Counted from the stretch's first letter, positions 44,736 to 58,373 are shown. The stretch: DNA of 64,000 bases from Agarophyton chilense (GCA_030374765.1 JARGXX010000088.1:1984001-2048000); one strand, 5' to 3'. Notes: generated by a model from the letters alone, not told the origin. Numbers and translations: made by a program.

Positions 44736-47700
44736 CACCCTTTGGTCTTTAAGCCATCTTTTCCGTAGCTCCAACCCGTAGGACTACGCAGTAAACGCCA
44801 GCCCATTGCACCAAAGACTCTGGGAGTGCCGCCGTCAAGGATTCGAACCTTAAAACCCGCTCTATCACGCTACCACCGGTCGAGACCCGTACGCTGACCC
44901 AACAGTCATTGCGTTACATTTTGTTCTCCTGACATAGAAACCTTTGGAATAATTGAATGGACCACTAGAATGATGGATTATCCGGATTCTGACCTCTGGA
45001 TTTATTCCCCAACGGACCAGAAGTACAGAAGCAACCGCCATTATGGATGCAAGAAACACACCCAACGGACCCTACCATAGGACTCCTACGGCAAGACGAA
45101 GTGCGACTACAACGCTGGCGATGTCGCCTGACCCTCAGGCTGATACCGTTAGCGACTGCAGGAGCCCGAGGAGCCAGCCGCAAGAAGTACTAACCCCACC
45201 GGATAACCCTGAAAGGATTCGCCGAGAACCCACGGTGGCAGCGCGTCTACGAGAACGCCTCACCACGGCCACCCCTAGGCCAGAAACACCTCAAGGAGAA
45301 ACCCCCCAGACCGAAGGAATTCGAGAAAGCATACCCGCAGGGCTTGCCGACCTTCTCTGGCCCCGTCTCCGTGAGCTCTGCTCAACCCACTTGGATTCGA
45401 CCATTATGGACGTGCGACTCGCTACGGCGTTCGCTGACCATACGGATTACCTTATTGCGCGAATCGTCCCTAAGGTATTGGAGTCGGACTTATTCATAGA
45501 CTCCCTCCTACAGGCTGTTCAAGGAGCCGTCACCCGCTATGCAGGCAATTTGGACCCTAGGATCACCCCACCACAAATTAACCATCCGGTCTCCATATGG
45601 CAACCCCCTACCGAACCCCTAGGAGCGGCGGAACTATCCGCCCCTCGCCGGGAATACCATCAGGAAAACCCCATGGTGGGACAATCTAGGAGCAGAAGAG
45701 TTCCGCGTCTAGATGAGAGACAGATTGCCCATCAGGAGAATCCAAGGGAGGGACAAGCGAGGAGCAGAAGAGAAGCCCCACGTCTAGAAGAGGGACCGCT
45801 TGCCCCATCCGACGGATTATACGAGGTACAGCGACCTCAGGGCTCCATCGGATCTGATAGAGAGATCGATCCTTTAGGTCCCTACTCCGCTGTAAAGAAA
45901 AGAAGTAACCGCCGGAGAAAGAAGAACAGAAGAAGCAAGAGAAGAGACCATTCCGACACGAGTGATTCCGAATCGGCCTCAACCGAGACGACGGACTCGG
46001 AAGTGGATGAGGCTGCCGTTCGAGGCCTCAGACCATTGAAAACAACCAACGAACTTTTCCTTAAGGTTCTACATTACCGGAATTACCGGCTGGCCGACAG
46101 GTCCGCGAAATATTCTGGTTCGGTGGCTCACAGAGTCGCGAAATGGGCCAAACGGATGCAACTAACCATTACGCACAAGTTCTCGGGTTCCGATCTCATT
46201 GTTGTCCTTAGGTTTTTTAGTTTGTTCCGTACGGCCTGCGATCAGAAAGGTGTCCACGAGGGCGCCGCTCTATACCTTTTCCAATTCTTCCTTCCAGGAC
46301 AGGCGCGTGACCGAGTGGTTTCGAAGATATCTGGCACAACTAACCTCGTGGATCCCCAAGACCGTGAGCTTTTCCGGTCATACCCTCAGGTTGTTCATTA
46401 CCTCTTGGAAACTTACGCCACAGATGATGTCATAATGGATGCCCACCAGGAAGTAATATCCTTTAGGCAGAGCTCCAACATGACCGAATCGGCTTTCGCA
46501 GACGACCTATGGAAGAGGGCTTACCGATGTCGAAATGTGTTCTCCAAAAGAGGGCTTAAACGCCACTTCATCACGGGATTGCTCCCGGCCATTCGGAAAC
46601 ATGTGCTCAATTACCACACGGAAAACCCGCAATGCTCCTTCTGAAGGCTCGTTCCTACGCCGAGGTTTGTGACAAAACCTGCAGGACGTCCGAGCGGAAC
46701 GCTGACATAACCAGAGGACACGCAACTCCATTGCGTAAACATAACCAAGCCCATTTGGTTAGCTTCACGGAGTCGGGCATGGATGCATCACTCCATTACG
46801 ACGATTCGGGAGATGTCGTTGCGGTCAGTTTCAGTGCTCCGCCGTACGGGCCCCCATTTTATACCTCCCTGGGAACTACAGAAACCACTGGACCATCCAC
46901 ACTCAAGTATTCTCCCTTCCGCCTCGCAAAGACGTTTTTGTTCGCTCCCCAAGGGCTTGCTTCCTCTGCCTTTCAGTGACCCAACCTTGTGACTATACGA
47001 CGTATTTGCTTGAGGACGCACGTAAAACCCTCCCAGCCTTAAGGGAAGAAAAATACCAGGTGCAGAGATCCGAAGGAATGTATAACAGGGCACAGCAATG
47101 AACCACAGGCACCCCTGGAAGCTCACGCTATGCCACGCCTCCGGATACTCCGATCAAAGTCTCACAGGTCCACGCTATTTTAGATCCTAAGGACGACCCC
47201 ATGGAAGAACCCTATCCTCAGGAAGAATCGGAAATCTTCTCAGAAAACTTTTAGAGGGACGAATCGAGGCAAATCCTCCCTCTTTAAGCCCCTGCCTCAA
47301 CCAATTGGACGGTCATGAGCCAAAGAGCTCTTCACCTCCCAATACGAACCATTTGCAATGGACCACTCAGGATGAACCACAATTGGATCAAAGTAATGAC
47401 CCCGTCTGTATCCTCAGGAAAGAGAACTATAAAGTTCGAGTAACCGTAAAACTCTGTTTCAGCAACTCTCGAGTGACCACAGCTGTATTGGACACAGACG
47501 CTGGTCCCAACTTGGTCCATCTTAAACTGCTTCCACTGGGTTGGCAAGATTTCGTTCAGGCAAGGAAGACCCCAAGGATTACCGATGCGTCTCGTAGTCC
47601 AATGGAAATTAAAGGGATAGTACCACTTTGTCTCCAGGCAGGACGATTCAAAGTCCGCACGTGGTTCCTTGTATGTCCTAACTTAGGGGCTGAAGCAATC

Positions 47701-50700
47701 TTAGGGACCTCCTTTATCGACAGATACATTACGGCCATTTATCCAGGCCTTAGGAAAATCGCTTTTTACCGCGCATCTTTCATTTCCATAACTGGTTCAA
47801 CCCCAGGGCCAGAAGCTAACTGCAAACGGGCGGTTGTCCCCGAAAACACGAATTGCAATAAGTTTCGCCTGTCAAAGGCCAGAACGATACCGCCGACGAC
47901 CCAAATCGCTGTATCAGTTCATTCCCAGTCCTCAGGTCTCGTAACGATTCAGAACCACCCAGAAACGGTTCTAAGGCACCTTACCTTGATGGAAAATGGA
48001 GTAAAGGACATCCACCCCAACAGGTCCTTCTTGGTCACAATCAACAACTTCCGAGATAAACCATTGCCGTTATCTAAAGTTACAGCGATTGGTATCACTC
48101 TACCTGCGCCCGTGGCCATTATGGAGGCCAAAATGGATAATCTTGAGACGCCAATTCCTGACGAGGACGTCGGCTCTTGGGAGGGGACGGTCGCCATCGG
48201 CGAAGAATTCGATTCCTATAGGCCCCAGGTACTTGATCTCCTCAGAGAATACCAGGCCATGTGGTCAGGTAAATTGGGCACAACCAGAGCCACTACACAT
48301 GGCATTGACCTTCAGGATGATGCTAGACCACAGTTACAGCACTCGTACCGTACCGGCCTTAAAGGTAGGGAAATGGTCGCCGACCAGATGGACAAGATGC
48401 GCAAAGCTCGAGTCATAGAGCCGGCTCCTCCAAACCAGTCCGAATGGGCAAGTTCCCTTGTCCTCCTGGCGAAGAAAGATGGCTCCATCAGGTTCTGTGT
48501 AGACTACAGCAAGCTGAACGCAGTTACCGAAAGGGACTCATACCTGATACCCCACATGGACGACTGTCTGGATTCCTTAGGCGAAGGTGTCGTATCAACC
48601 ACACTGGATGCTAACTGGCGATATTGGCAAATCTGTTTGGCCGAAGACGCGAGAGTGCTGACAACCTTTACCCCCCATGAAGGTCTGTTCAGATTTACTC
48701 GTTTGCCCTTTGGTTTGAAGAATGCACCAGCCACTTTCCAATGGGTAATGGACATTATACTGTCCAGAGTCCAATGGAAATTCTCTTTGATCTATCTGGA
48801 TGACGTTGTAATCTTCTCACGGACCGTAAAGGAACACTTTTGCCAGGTGAAGAAGGTGCTAACAATCCTACAGGACGCGGGAGTAACACAGAAACTCCGC
48901 AAATGCGCTTTCTTCCGGGCCTCAGTGGACTATCTCGGTCACATCGTCCTCCCAGGAAAGCTAGAGGTGGCCACACGGACAACGAAGGCGATTCGCCAGG
49001 CTAAGCCTCCTAGGACCCACACGGAATTAAGATCCTTCGCGGGCTTGTGCAACGTTTACCGACGGTTCGTCCAAGGGTTTGCCAGGATCTCGGCCCCTCT
49101 CAACACGATACTGAAGAAGGGAACACCATCGGAGTTCGAAGCCCTTACCGGAGACCAGTACGAGGCATTTCAGACCATAAAGGACAAAATGCTGAACCCA
49201 CCCATATTGGCTTTACCAAAGCCCAATAGACCCTTCGTCCTGGACACAGATGCCCCTGACGTCCAAGTAGGTTCTGCACTGCTACCGAAACAGGAGTCAC
49301 GGAAGGACTATCGACCTATTGGCTACTGGAACAGAACGCTCACCAGCGCGGAGAGAAACTACAGTACGACCGAAAAGGAATGTTTAGCCATCGTAAGATC
49401 CGTAGTGACACTCCGTCTGTACCTCGAGAGAACCAGGTTTACCACTAGGACGGACCATGATTCACTCCGCTGGCTACTAAATATGACCGATGCATCGAGT
49501 CGCCTCGCTAGATGGCGCCTTAGGCTGTGAGAATATGACTACGAGATAACCCATAGGCCATGCATCAAGCACCAAGCAGCAGATGCCCTGTCGCGAATTA
49601 TTACCGACGAAACTGATGACACTCCATTGAACGACCTAGTTCCTACCCCCTTTACAGACGGTGGACCTCAGGACTATACGGAAACAGATGACCTTATGGG
49701 TAAGGTGCAATCAGAGGATTCTGAGGTAAAGAAGAACGAAGTATATCTATTGAACTGGGAGACAGTACCGCCCGATTCGGCACCATCTCAGGTTAATGCG
49801 ATAGCCCCGGAGGAAAAAGAACTCTTCCTTATAACTATTGAGGAACTCCTACAGGCGCAGGTCGAGGACGAGTACTGCAAGGGAACAGTCCAATTTCTAG
49901 GACCCGCAGGATGCCTATTCCACTTTGACCCATATGGACTACTGTGTCGCCGCTCAACTCTGGATGGCGCACTTCAACGGGTAATACAAACTTCGTTTAG
50001 GGCGCTATTCCTATACCTCGCCCATTTCCCCCGCTTGGCTGGTCATTCTGGAGGCCGACGATTGTACCAGACCCTAAGGAAGTTCTTCAACTGGCCACTA
50101 CTGGTGCAAAACCTTTGGCAAACCACACGGAATTGTGCATCGTGCCCACAGATCCGAGGGTCTCGCGACAACCATCAGGCCAAACTAAAGCTCTTCCCTG
50201 CCGCAGGACCAATGCGATTTGTCGCAATGGATATACTTTGGCCTTTGCCTAATTCGTCCCATGGGAAACGGTTGGTTTTGGTTATAACCGATAGGTTTAC
50301 CAAACTTACCCGAGCCCTACCCCTAGGAAAGACAACGGCTACGAATGTCGCCACGGCTTTCTTGTCCCACTGGGTATATCCATATGGTATGCCACTCTAC
50401 CTCCTCATGGATAACGGAAGCCAATTCGTATCCAAATTCTTCGCACAGGTTTGTGCTACCTTAGGTATCAAACATGTGACCACCACGGCGTACCACTCGC
50501 AAACCAATGGCCAAGCCGAACGCTTCAACCACACTCTTCTGAACCAATTGGCGCACTACGTATCGGAGCACCAATTGGACTGGGACGAATACCTTGAGGC
50601 AATGGTTTATGCCTACAAAACGCAGGTTCACACTTCCACGCGGACAACACCTTTCAACGTAACACTAGCGAGAGCGCCGTCGCCGATAGCTGTTGACCTT

Positions 50701-51806
50701 CAGGAGTCTTTCATATCCCAGGACATCACCGAAGGGATGAATCTTGCCCAAGCGAAGCGCTACTCGCGCCGAAGCATAGGCCGCATTCTCCAATCGACTA
50801 GAACTGCACTAATCAAAGCCCAACGGCGCTACAAGATCAATTTCGAAAAAGCCGTTTGGAACACACCGACCTTTGGAAAAGGAGACCTGGTTTACTTGGA
50901 CCGGCCACCGAAGGACAGTGAAAAGCTTAAGGACACTACGCGGAAGCTCTTACTCCGCTCTACGGGACCATACAAATTCCTTAAGGCCAATGAACACACG
51001 ATCACGTTTCTCATTGACGGCCTACAGGACACTGTGTCTATTGACCGCGTGACACGAGCTTCCAGTTCCTCTGGACCACCAAAGTCCCAGCCCCCTGGCC
51101 CAACGAAAGCACTATGACCTCAGGTCGACGCTCAAGTCTCCAAATCCCGTAAGGCAGTTCCCGAGGACTCGCCTAGCCCCACGGACTCGATGGTCGGTGC
51201 CAACTACTATTACCCATCTCTCCCAACTGACTGCGATGGATTTGCCCCTCTGGACCACAATCTCCTTCCGGAGGATGAACATCAACCGGAGTTTGTGAGT
51301 GAGCGCATCATCTCCGGTGGTCTGGGAAAAGATGGAACTATGCGCTATCGCATCCATTGGTTCGGCTACACACTGGAGGAAGACACTTGGTAAGAGCCTC
51401 AAACCATTCTGGCTACTTTTATCGCCCGCTATTGGGACAGAATCAGCCACTGGGAGCGCAGCCTTCAGGAGGGGGCAACAATTGGTCCAAATAACCCAAC
51501 AATTGGTCCGAATAATCCCAAAATACCTCCCAAACCGCCTCCCGATATGACGGCTCGCCGGAACACGACGGTTCGTCGTAGCTCCCGAATCAGTGAACAA
51601 GGTCAGTCCTTCGGAGACAAGTGACGAAGACTCGAGACGCTCTCAGAATTGGATGCCGTCCCGGGGCAGGCACGTCTGGGATGCAAAAAAGACCTTGGGA
51701 AAGCACCAGAACTACTTTACTTAACTTATTCGAGTAACTAACAAGGGCCTAACAGACCTCGGCATGACCTCGAGGGTCGCGGAAGCGCTCTGAACACCAA
51801 CAGGAC

Positions 51807-52121
51807 TCACTGGGGCGGAGCAGGAGTAACAAAGTCATCCTCATTGGAACCTGCAGAAGCGAAACCGGGACTAGGGTCATCCGAGGAGCGAACTGGATAA
51901 CCTGAACCGGCCCCAGCGAGCCGAGCACGCTTCTTCGGCGGGGATTCACCTGAGGAAATATTGTCACCATCGGAAGCCTCCCGGTCACTCAAATTCAGAC
52001 CATACCCGGAATCCAAGTCGGCAGTAACCCTCTGGGATATCAACTGCGCATTCTGCTGCGGAACATTGACCATGAGGGTCTTTAGATACTGACACTGTTG
52101 GACAACCGCGGCGTAACGCAC
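51807..52121 (-). other. Antisense open frame between integrase and 3' LTR of the gypsy element (fossil part)
   Basis: A 104-codon minus-strand frame (first Met at 52121) contains an acidic Ser-rich stretch and a nuclear-localisation-like PPKKRAR. Some gypsy elements carry an additional antisense frame in this position, so it may be a real accessory part of the element. It could also be a chance frame in a GC-rich region. Confidence 0.4.
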
Positions 52122-52838
52122 CGTGCGACGCGCTCAGGAGTAATCTTTCCTCAGGACTGTCGCAATATCAATCGAGGCAGTAATACCAACAGGACGGCAG
52201 AATGGTATGATGCACTGCCCGCGGATCTCAACCGATGGTATGGTCATAGCGGTCCCCGGGGTGCTCTTAAGCTACTTGGTATCCCGAGGAGCTCCTCGAT
52301 GGGTTGTTCGAAGTCATGGTACCACTGGCCCCAGGTTGGTCCGGGGGGAAATCGATGGGAGAGCCGACCGAGGCGGCATCGTCCCAAGGAGTACGGCGTA
52401 TCCGACAGGCTTATAAGGCGGGTCGGCCATCGCGCGCGACCAATGGAAAAGTACCACGATGGTAAAACGAAGTGACGGAATCGACTAAGACGGACTGACA
52501 GGCCTGAACCACGGTGGAAGAAGCGCGGAGGGTCGCTAAAGGAATAACCGGTACCAAGGATGAAGCCAATGGACCGCCTCGGCAACGCGACGCAAGGAAT
52601 ACGCCGGCGATGCTGGCCAGCTCTCACGGCGCGCGGGAGTTTCCGTCCTTAGGCAGATTAATTGCCCTCCGGCGCCAATGGTGAGCTCGCGTTCCCTCGC
52701 ATCCCCGCAGGCGACGTCGACGCGACGTCCCGTCGCGCCCGATGGAACCGAGAGCAACGGATTGCCTGCGTCCCCTGGGTCAATCACGAGGCCATCAGGA
52801 CTTCGCCGTGACGGTCGAATCCTAAGGAGCGAAATTTT

Positions 52839-53098
52839 TAAAGGAGCGATGATAAAGGTTGAGCCTTGTAAGCTGCCGGACCCCGAAGGATCTTGCAGGT
52901 GCCACGTGTTCGAATCGAACTCATGTGGACTCATGTAGATAATTAATTTATTTTAACTGATGTAATAGATTAGCTTTACAATTCCAGGGAGATCTCAGCG
53001 CCTCTCCAGTACTATTTACTTGGCTCGAATGACGTTTCTCTCTTAGAGTAGGGTAGGCATCGGGAGGATACTAAATAACCCCCCCCCCTCGGTATATT
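52839..53098 (+). mobile_element. 3' LTR of the gypsy chromovirus (fossil)
   Basis: Aligned partner of 44474-44735, with the same TATTTACTTGGCTCGA and TTAGAGTA.GGTAGGCA blocks. It is immediately followed by the end region of a Tc1/mariner element. Confidence 0.85.
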
Positions 53099-54130
53099 GG
53101 GAGGACGAAAACACCATTTTGGTGTCTCAGAGTGCACATTCTGCACAGAATTATACTTTTTCAGTATTTTTTCACGTGGCTCCTTCTCTTAATACGGAAA
53201 ATGACAAACCGTAGCCCTTTGTAGTCACAATCTTGCCACCAGAGTGATTACAGACTATCTCAGCCGTTCACTATCAACCATATCAAAAGTATGCAAGCAT
53301 CATGGCAAAGAAAAAATTGTTGTTACTTTCAAGAACGATCTAAAAATTATTGCACACACCAAACGGTTGCTATTGCGATTGGCTTCAACGGGTAACCCTA
53401 GCGCTGAAGAGATAAAACTCTTCTCAAGGTGCGCATTGGTGTTCGCCGTATACAACAGATCCTAATATATGGCCTCCATATGCAATACCGCACACTAAGG
53501 CTTTTGAAATGAACATGATATACGAAAACGTGTCTGGAATGGACAAAACGTCACACTAGCAGAAAAGACCATTATTTGGTGCAAGGGATTTTTTCGGATG
53601 AGAAGTAATTTAACTTGGATAGACCAGATGGTTTGGTGTATTACCGGAAAGATTTATTCAAAGACTCACGTCGTCATGTTACACATTAACATGGTGGAGG
53701 TTTCGCGATGGTTTGGGGGGCTATTTCTCTTTACGGAGTTTCTAAATTGATGTTTATGCATAGGAACCAGAATTGCATGAACTACTGGGAAACGTTGGAG
53801 AAGGGTTTCGTACGAATTGTGGGTAGAGTGTTTGGTGAATTGTTCCCCTTTTTTTAATAAGACAACGCCTCTATACATACTGGGCAATACCCTTGCGATT
53901 GGCTCTTTCAAAGTCTCCGGATTTAAATATCTTTGAAAACTTTTGTGGTGTTGTGGCTAGATAGATTTATGATGGGTAAAAACAGTTTGATAACGTGGCA
54001 GAGTTGTAGAAGAAAATTGTAGAGTTGTGGGGAGGGGTTTCTCCAAGATATCTCCTAACTTTGTACCACAGTTTTAAGAAGCGTCTTTTTGCGATCATTT
54101 CAGCCAAAGGCGATGTTACAAAGATTTACT
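53099..54130 (+). mobile_element. Second Tc1/mariner transposon, decayed
   Basis: Plus-strand frames encode a Tc1-type transposase different from the one at 22.6-23.9 kb. The DNA-binding part is near 53240-53460. FSDEKKFNL with the first Asp and then PDGLVYYRKD lie near 53594-53660. GGGFAMVWGAISLYG comes next (near 53695-53740), then the second Asp in a DNASIHT block near 53862, SPDLN..EN with the third acidic residue kept (near 53920), and a tail ending near 54125. Many frame changes and stops make it inactive. Its left end touches the gypsy 3' LTR. Confidence 0.8.
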
Positions 54131-55188
54131 AAACGTTGAAAGTAAGCCTTTTTCTTTTTTGTATGCGTTGTATTTTCGCCGCCTTGGTTAAAGTGTTTTT
54201 GTTTGAGAACTGCTTGACAAGAGATACCGGACAGCCATGATGGAAGTGGGGTTTGTTATGGACGGGAAGTACTTGCTTGAGCTGGTAGGATTTCGAAGTG
54301 CCTTTGCCTGTTTTCTGCTTGGAAAAGCATTGAGTTGCGTTGTTGCTTTTTGTTTTTCGCGGACTATAGTTTTGTTTCATGCGCAACTTAGAAAGGATTT
54401 TTTAGAGTGCACTCACTGTTATTGCACAGAAAAAAAAGTCTGTTTTATATGTAAATATAGCATTTTCTTGCTATACAGATAAGAATGTTATTAATATAGT
54501 TCTGTTTCTTTTGGTTCTTCTTTCACGTAGGAAAAGTTTCCAAAAGTGTACATTTCTTTTAAAATGTTCAAAAGAATCATTTTTTGCTTTGAAATCAAAA
54601 CAAGAAAGCAATCCAATCAAAATAAATAAAAAACAGCGTGAAAAGTTTCATTTTGATCTCATATGGAACCAGTTTTCCAATACATACTAGGCAAATCTGT
54701 TACCTTGAAAAGTTTTGAAAACTACTGCAAAGCGGTAAATACCATTGAAAAGAGGAAACTCTCATATTAATTTGTCTTCAATATATTCCAGAAGAGTCAG
54801 GGCTCCAAAATTCCAAGAATATGAACAACTACCATGGGGGCACTGGCAGCGCTGAATTTATATCCAAAAAGAATGGAAGCTTGTTATGCAAAAAAAGTAA
54901 CGAGTTTTCAAGTTTATATTCCACACTTTATATATAATATTCGTCTTTGCTCGCACATATGATGCTTTGAGAAGAATTGGCGTCTATTTGAAACTTGAAG
55001 TGTCAAAATGAAAGATCAAATAACCACCTTTTTCAAATTGTAAGATACAATACAACAAATTGTGACCGCATTTCAGTTATATGTCTAGAATTAGTCAAAA
55101 ATTTAAAACCCAAAACGTTAAGGATACTTTTTAATATCAATTTCGGTATGAGTATTCTTTTATCCAGAAGAACTTTATATAGTTATTT
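54131..55188. other. AT-rich unassigned sequence
   Basis: No gene or repeat is recognised in this 1.06-kb stretch. Short frames on both strands are of chance composition. The transposon 3' end may extend into its left part. Confidence 0.4.
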
Positions 55189-55769
55189 TGGCGTAAAATC
55201 ACCTCAAGGGTCTGCTTTTCCTTTGTTGTAGAGATCGTGCTAAGGTTGAACCGTATAATGTCGACGTTACAAATTTTGTTGGTATTTGGGAAACGTGAAG
55301 ACCCGCCGATGTCAACGGCGTGACAACTAACCTATAACGGGTATTTTATCAGTTGTACGTGTCTACGGGCTGTGAAATGTATATGGTGTTTAGGTAACAA
55401 TGGACCAAACGATAAAATATAATCTCAGGCAATGCTTGTCTTTGTCACAATAAAGTGGGGAAAGGGAAGTTCTCTATATGCCGTGAACTGTATTCTACAG
55501 ATCACCCAGGAGATGTTAGAAAGACAAGATCTCTGACTATGGGGTACAGACCCGGCCAGTACTGGCTGCAGTGCCAGGCGGCCACTCTACTTCTTTACTA
55601 AACTATTCTAAAATTATATTAATAATTATTTGGCACGTAGATATATGTCCACACTTCCATGTGCTTTTGAGCACATGAATGTTAGATCGCTCAAGGGTCG
55701 CGGCTGATTGATCTCCCGCACGAATATATCGGGAATCTCAAAGACAAAATCTCCTGCAACTATGAGAAA
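55189..55769 (+). repeat. Repeat D copy 3, diverged
   Basis: It aligns with copies 1 and 2 over its whole length but with many differences. Kept blocks include AAAATCACCTC, AGATCACCC, CTGGCTGCAGTGCCAGGCGGCCACTC and AATCTCAAAG. It is the oldest copy of the three. Confidence 0.6.
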
Positions 55770-58373
55770 GAACTTCTTCCCACTCGTGAGCCATGCACCG
55801 TGGTTCCTTCACGATTGAATCCACTAGGTGTAGTGATTGTGGGTTGCGCGGCTATTTCGGTGGTGTCCGCCTGCAGTTACTCATTGCCCGTGACGCACAA
55901 TCTTTTGTGATTCATTGTTGGTCATTCATTAGTGTCAGTTAAGGAGTGCAACCGGCGTCGTTGGCGCCTTAACTAAACGAAGACCACCTAGGTAGAGAGT
56001 TGGCAGGGGATTTCTTCTTCCTTATTGCGCTTGCAGCCACCCTCACAGTTGAGAAACGACCCCTTCCTGCATAGTTCACCGCCAACTCATTTCTTATCGC
56101 ACCTTCCGCCCAGTTTAGCTGCTCTTCTCGTCCTTTCAGATACTGCTTCCTTCCTAGCAATCACCGCGCGTTGCTTCGTCTGTTCGACAGCGCGACAATA
56201 TTTCAGGTACTACTACCTACCATCAACCATGAAGTGCAAACTTTGTCAGGATGAAATCCTACCACTGAGGCATTTTACCGCTTGTGCGTTGTAATGAATC
56301 TTTCTCCTATAAGTGGAGCATCACTGCCCGACGGACTAATCCTGCGCATGAGGTGTACCAATGTGCGTCCAGCATTGCTGGTTAGTTTTAATTATTCTGT
56401 GCATTACTTCTACTAAGGTAGGGAGTTTACTGTAATATTCTACACTATATCGAGGTTTGACGATCTCGCCTTGCCGCTCAGTAAGTCTTCACGAAACAGG
56501 TTTTGTGGCTTTAAAGACATTTGCTCCTTTGCGTGCCGCTACTCTCTTTGGTGGGTAGTCCGCGTTACTTACGGTAAACTGACTCAGCCCGCGTCATAAA
56601 GAGAAATATTTCCGCCTTTGGCGTTTTTTATTTGCTATTTTTCTTGTTGTCGCTCATATAGGGTTGCTTTATTTTTTTCCATCGGCCTCCGTGCGATACG
56701 CCCCGCTCTCCTTACTTCCTGACCATCCTTCCTTTTTTCCACCCTTATGGCTTCCTGCTCTCTTGAACCAATACCTGTGTACGCAGCCTTTCCCATACAC
56801 TCTCCCCACTTGTCGTGCCGGGTTGCTTCAGACTGACACCCCGCCTTCGTCGTGCATTCTCGGAGAGGCTTTGTTGCTGTGCTACAATTTAGAGGAGAAG
56901 AACACGAACGTCCTCGTGTCGCTTGGTCTTCTGGCCTTGCTCCATACAGGTCATTACACCTAGCCTACCTGGTAGAGGGAAGCACGTATGAATAACTATT
57001 CCAACGCAATTTCTACTATACCCCACGCTCTTTCTAATGTTCATGTTCTACGGGAAATGCCTTCACTGCCGTGCAGCTCCATTCGCAAACATAGCAACCA
57101 CGAAGAAGCGCAGCGGGGAACAGCAGGATTTCTTTTGAAGCATTAAATCCGTGCAGGAACAGAAACTTATGGGAGCTACACCGGTGGTGCTTATAAAGAA
57201 GCACAAGCAGCTGGCGTGGGATAGGCCATCATCAAAAATCGTAAGGTTAGCGGGTCTGTAAAGCGCTCCCACGTAGTAATGGCAGCCGCGTGCATGCGAC
57301 ACACACGATATGGTCGTTGTCAGCGCCTTCGTTGGTGCCGTCTTCAGTTCCGTCGACACATCCGAATCCCACAAGCACCTAGTCTCTCGTCAATACCGTG
57401 AGATATACCGCATTGGTACACAACGCTTGGCGGCCATTTCTCCCAACTCATTCACAACTATCGTAAGCACATCTACGTCAAGACTGATTGTGTCCCATCT
57501 TCGTAGCAGGGCGAAAACCCCATCTACCTGTTCTTAATAAATACGAAGAATTCCAACATTGTACAAGATATAAGGAAATTATCACTGCAAAGCAAGATCC
57601 TTCTTGAAAGGTCACCGACAAATCGCAATATCAACGCGAAGTTCGTCAGAGAGGCTTTTTTCGAGATATTTCACTCGTTTGACGAGGTTATCGATTGCGG
57701 TACACTGCGCAACACCGTCGACTTGCAAAAGATTCCCACCACTAAGGGGATGTACTCTCACGAAGAACGAATGTTCTTAATAATTCAAGAGAGTAAGATG
57801 GAGCAGGCGAAATAGAAGTACAAATGCAGAGAGAAAATTGTTGTCCTCAGAGAAAGGAAGTATCGTAGTAATCGGGAATGAATTCGGTAAAATGCTCCAA
57901 GGCCTTGGAATGGGATCCACTGGCAATCATTATGGTCTCACTTCCTTCCAGAATATCTGGACGTGTTACGGTAGTGCTTTGTCTCAAGAGGTGGATAAAA
58001 AGCCCTTGTAGTTATTAGCTGTTGGACTAGTGGAAACAGCGAGTACGACTCTAGTGCGAAGATTGATCCCAAGGATGTGGATATTGAAATACCAATCACC
58101 TCAAGCAGTAAACCAGTGGTCAGCCAATTTTATGGAAAGTTCCTATACAACGCAAAACCATCAAGTGTCGAATGGCGCTTAGTAAATCATCGATCACAGC
58201 AATCTGAGTGGATCCTTCAAGTTTTGAAGTGACATAGTTAGTTGAAATGCCTTCTTCCCGATTAATTTTTCGTTCTCCAGTCAGCATAGTTACAAACTTA
58301 TCTTTGTCATAGTACTACGTCTAATCTAGCCAAAAAAAGTGATACCATTTGGAGGCGAGGGCTCCGGATTCAT
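55770..58373. other. Unassigned sequence
   Basis: There is no supported gene in 2.6 kb apart from a coding-like open stretch at 57507-57815, listed separately. A short plus frame at 56229 begins MKCKLCQDEI and ends after 21 codons; it could be the first zinc-finger residues of a lost transposase gene. Confidence 0.35.
57507..57815 (+). pseudogene. Coding-like open stretch, unidentified
   Basis: A 102-codon stretch open between stops, without an initial ATG, reads like real protein (PIYLFLINTKNSNIVQDIRK, then FVREAFFEIFHSFDEVIDC and YSHEERMFLIIQESK). Its composition has the hydrophobic/charged alternation of a helical domain. I cannot name the family. It may be an inner fragment of a lost gene. 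Confidence 0.25.

Larger units (their letters stand above)
44474..53098 (+). mobile_element. Ty3/gypsy chromovirus, nearly whole (fossil)
   Basis: The 5' LTR (44474-44735) and 3' LTR (52839-53098) flank an 8.6-kb element. The parts are gag (45043-46644, then further gag-side sequence to about 47250), protease (about 47450-47760), RT (about 48330-49000, VDYSKLNAV, FGLKNAPATFQ and YLDDVVIF), RNase H (about 49180-49600, VLDTDAP, TDHDSLRWLL), integrase (about 49990-50700, H2C2 finger and the D..D..E core with ITDRFTKLTRA, DNGSQF, ERFNHTL), and a chromodomain (about 51290-51410, YRIHWFGYTLEEDTW). A long 1.4-kb stretch precedes the 3' LTR. About four breaks in coding parts. By eye about a tenth of LTR positions differ, suggesting an old insertion. 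Confidence 0.92.

Noticed and set aside
44815-44880. tRNA-like T-arm (AGGATTCGAACCT on the plus strand)
   Set aside because: Only a T-loop-like box is present. The acceptor stem does not pair and no anticodon arm can be drawn, so it is not called a tRNA.
55770-57500. Several 70-100 codon frames on both strands
   Set aside because: None has a motif, conserved composition or a partner; only the stretch at 57507-57815 looked protein-like enough to list.
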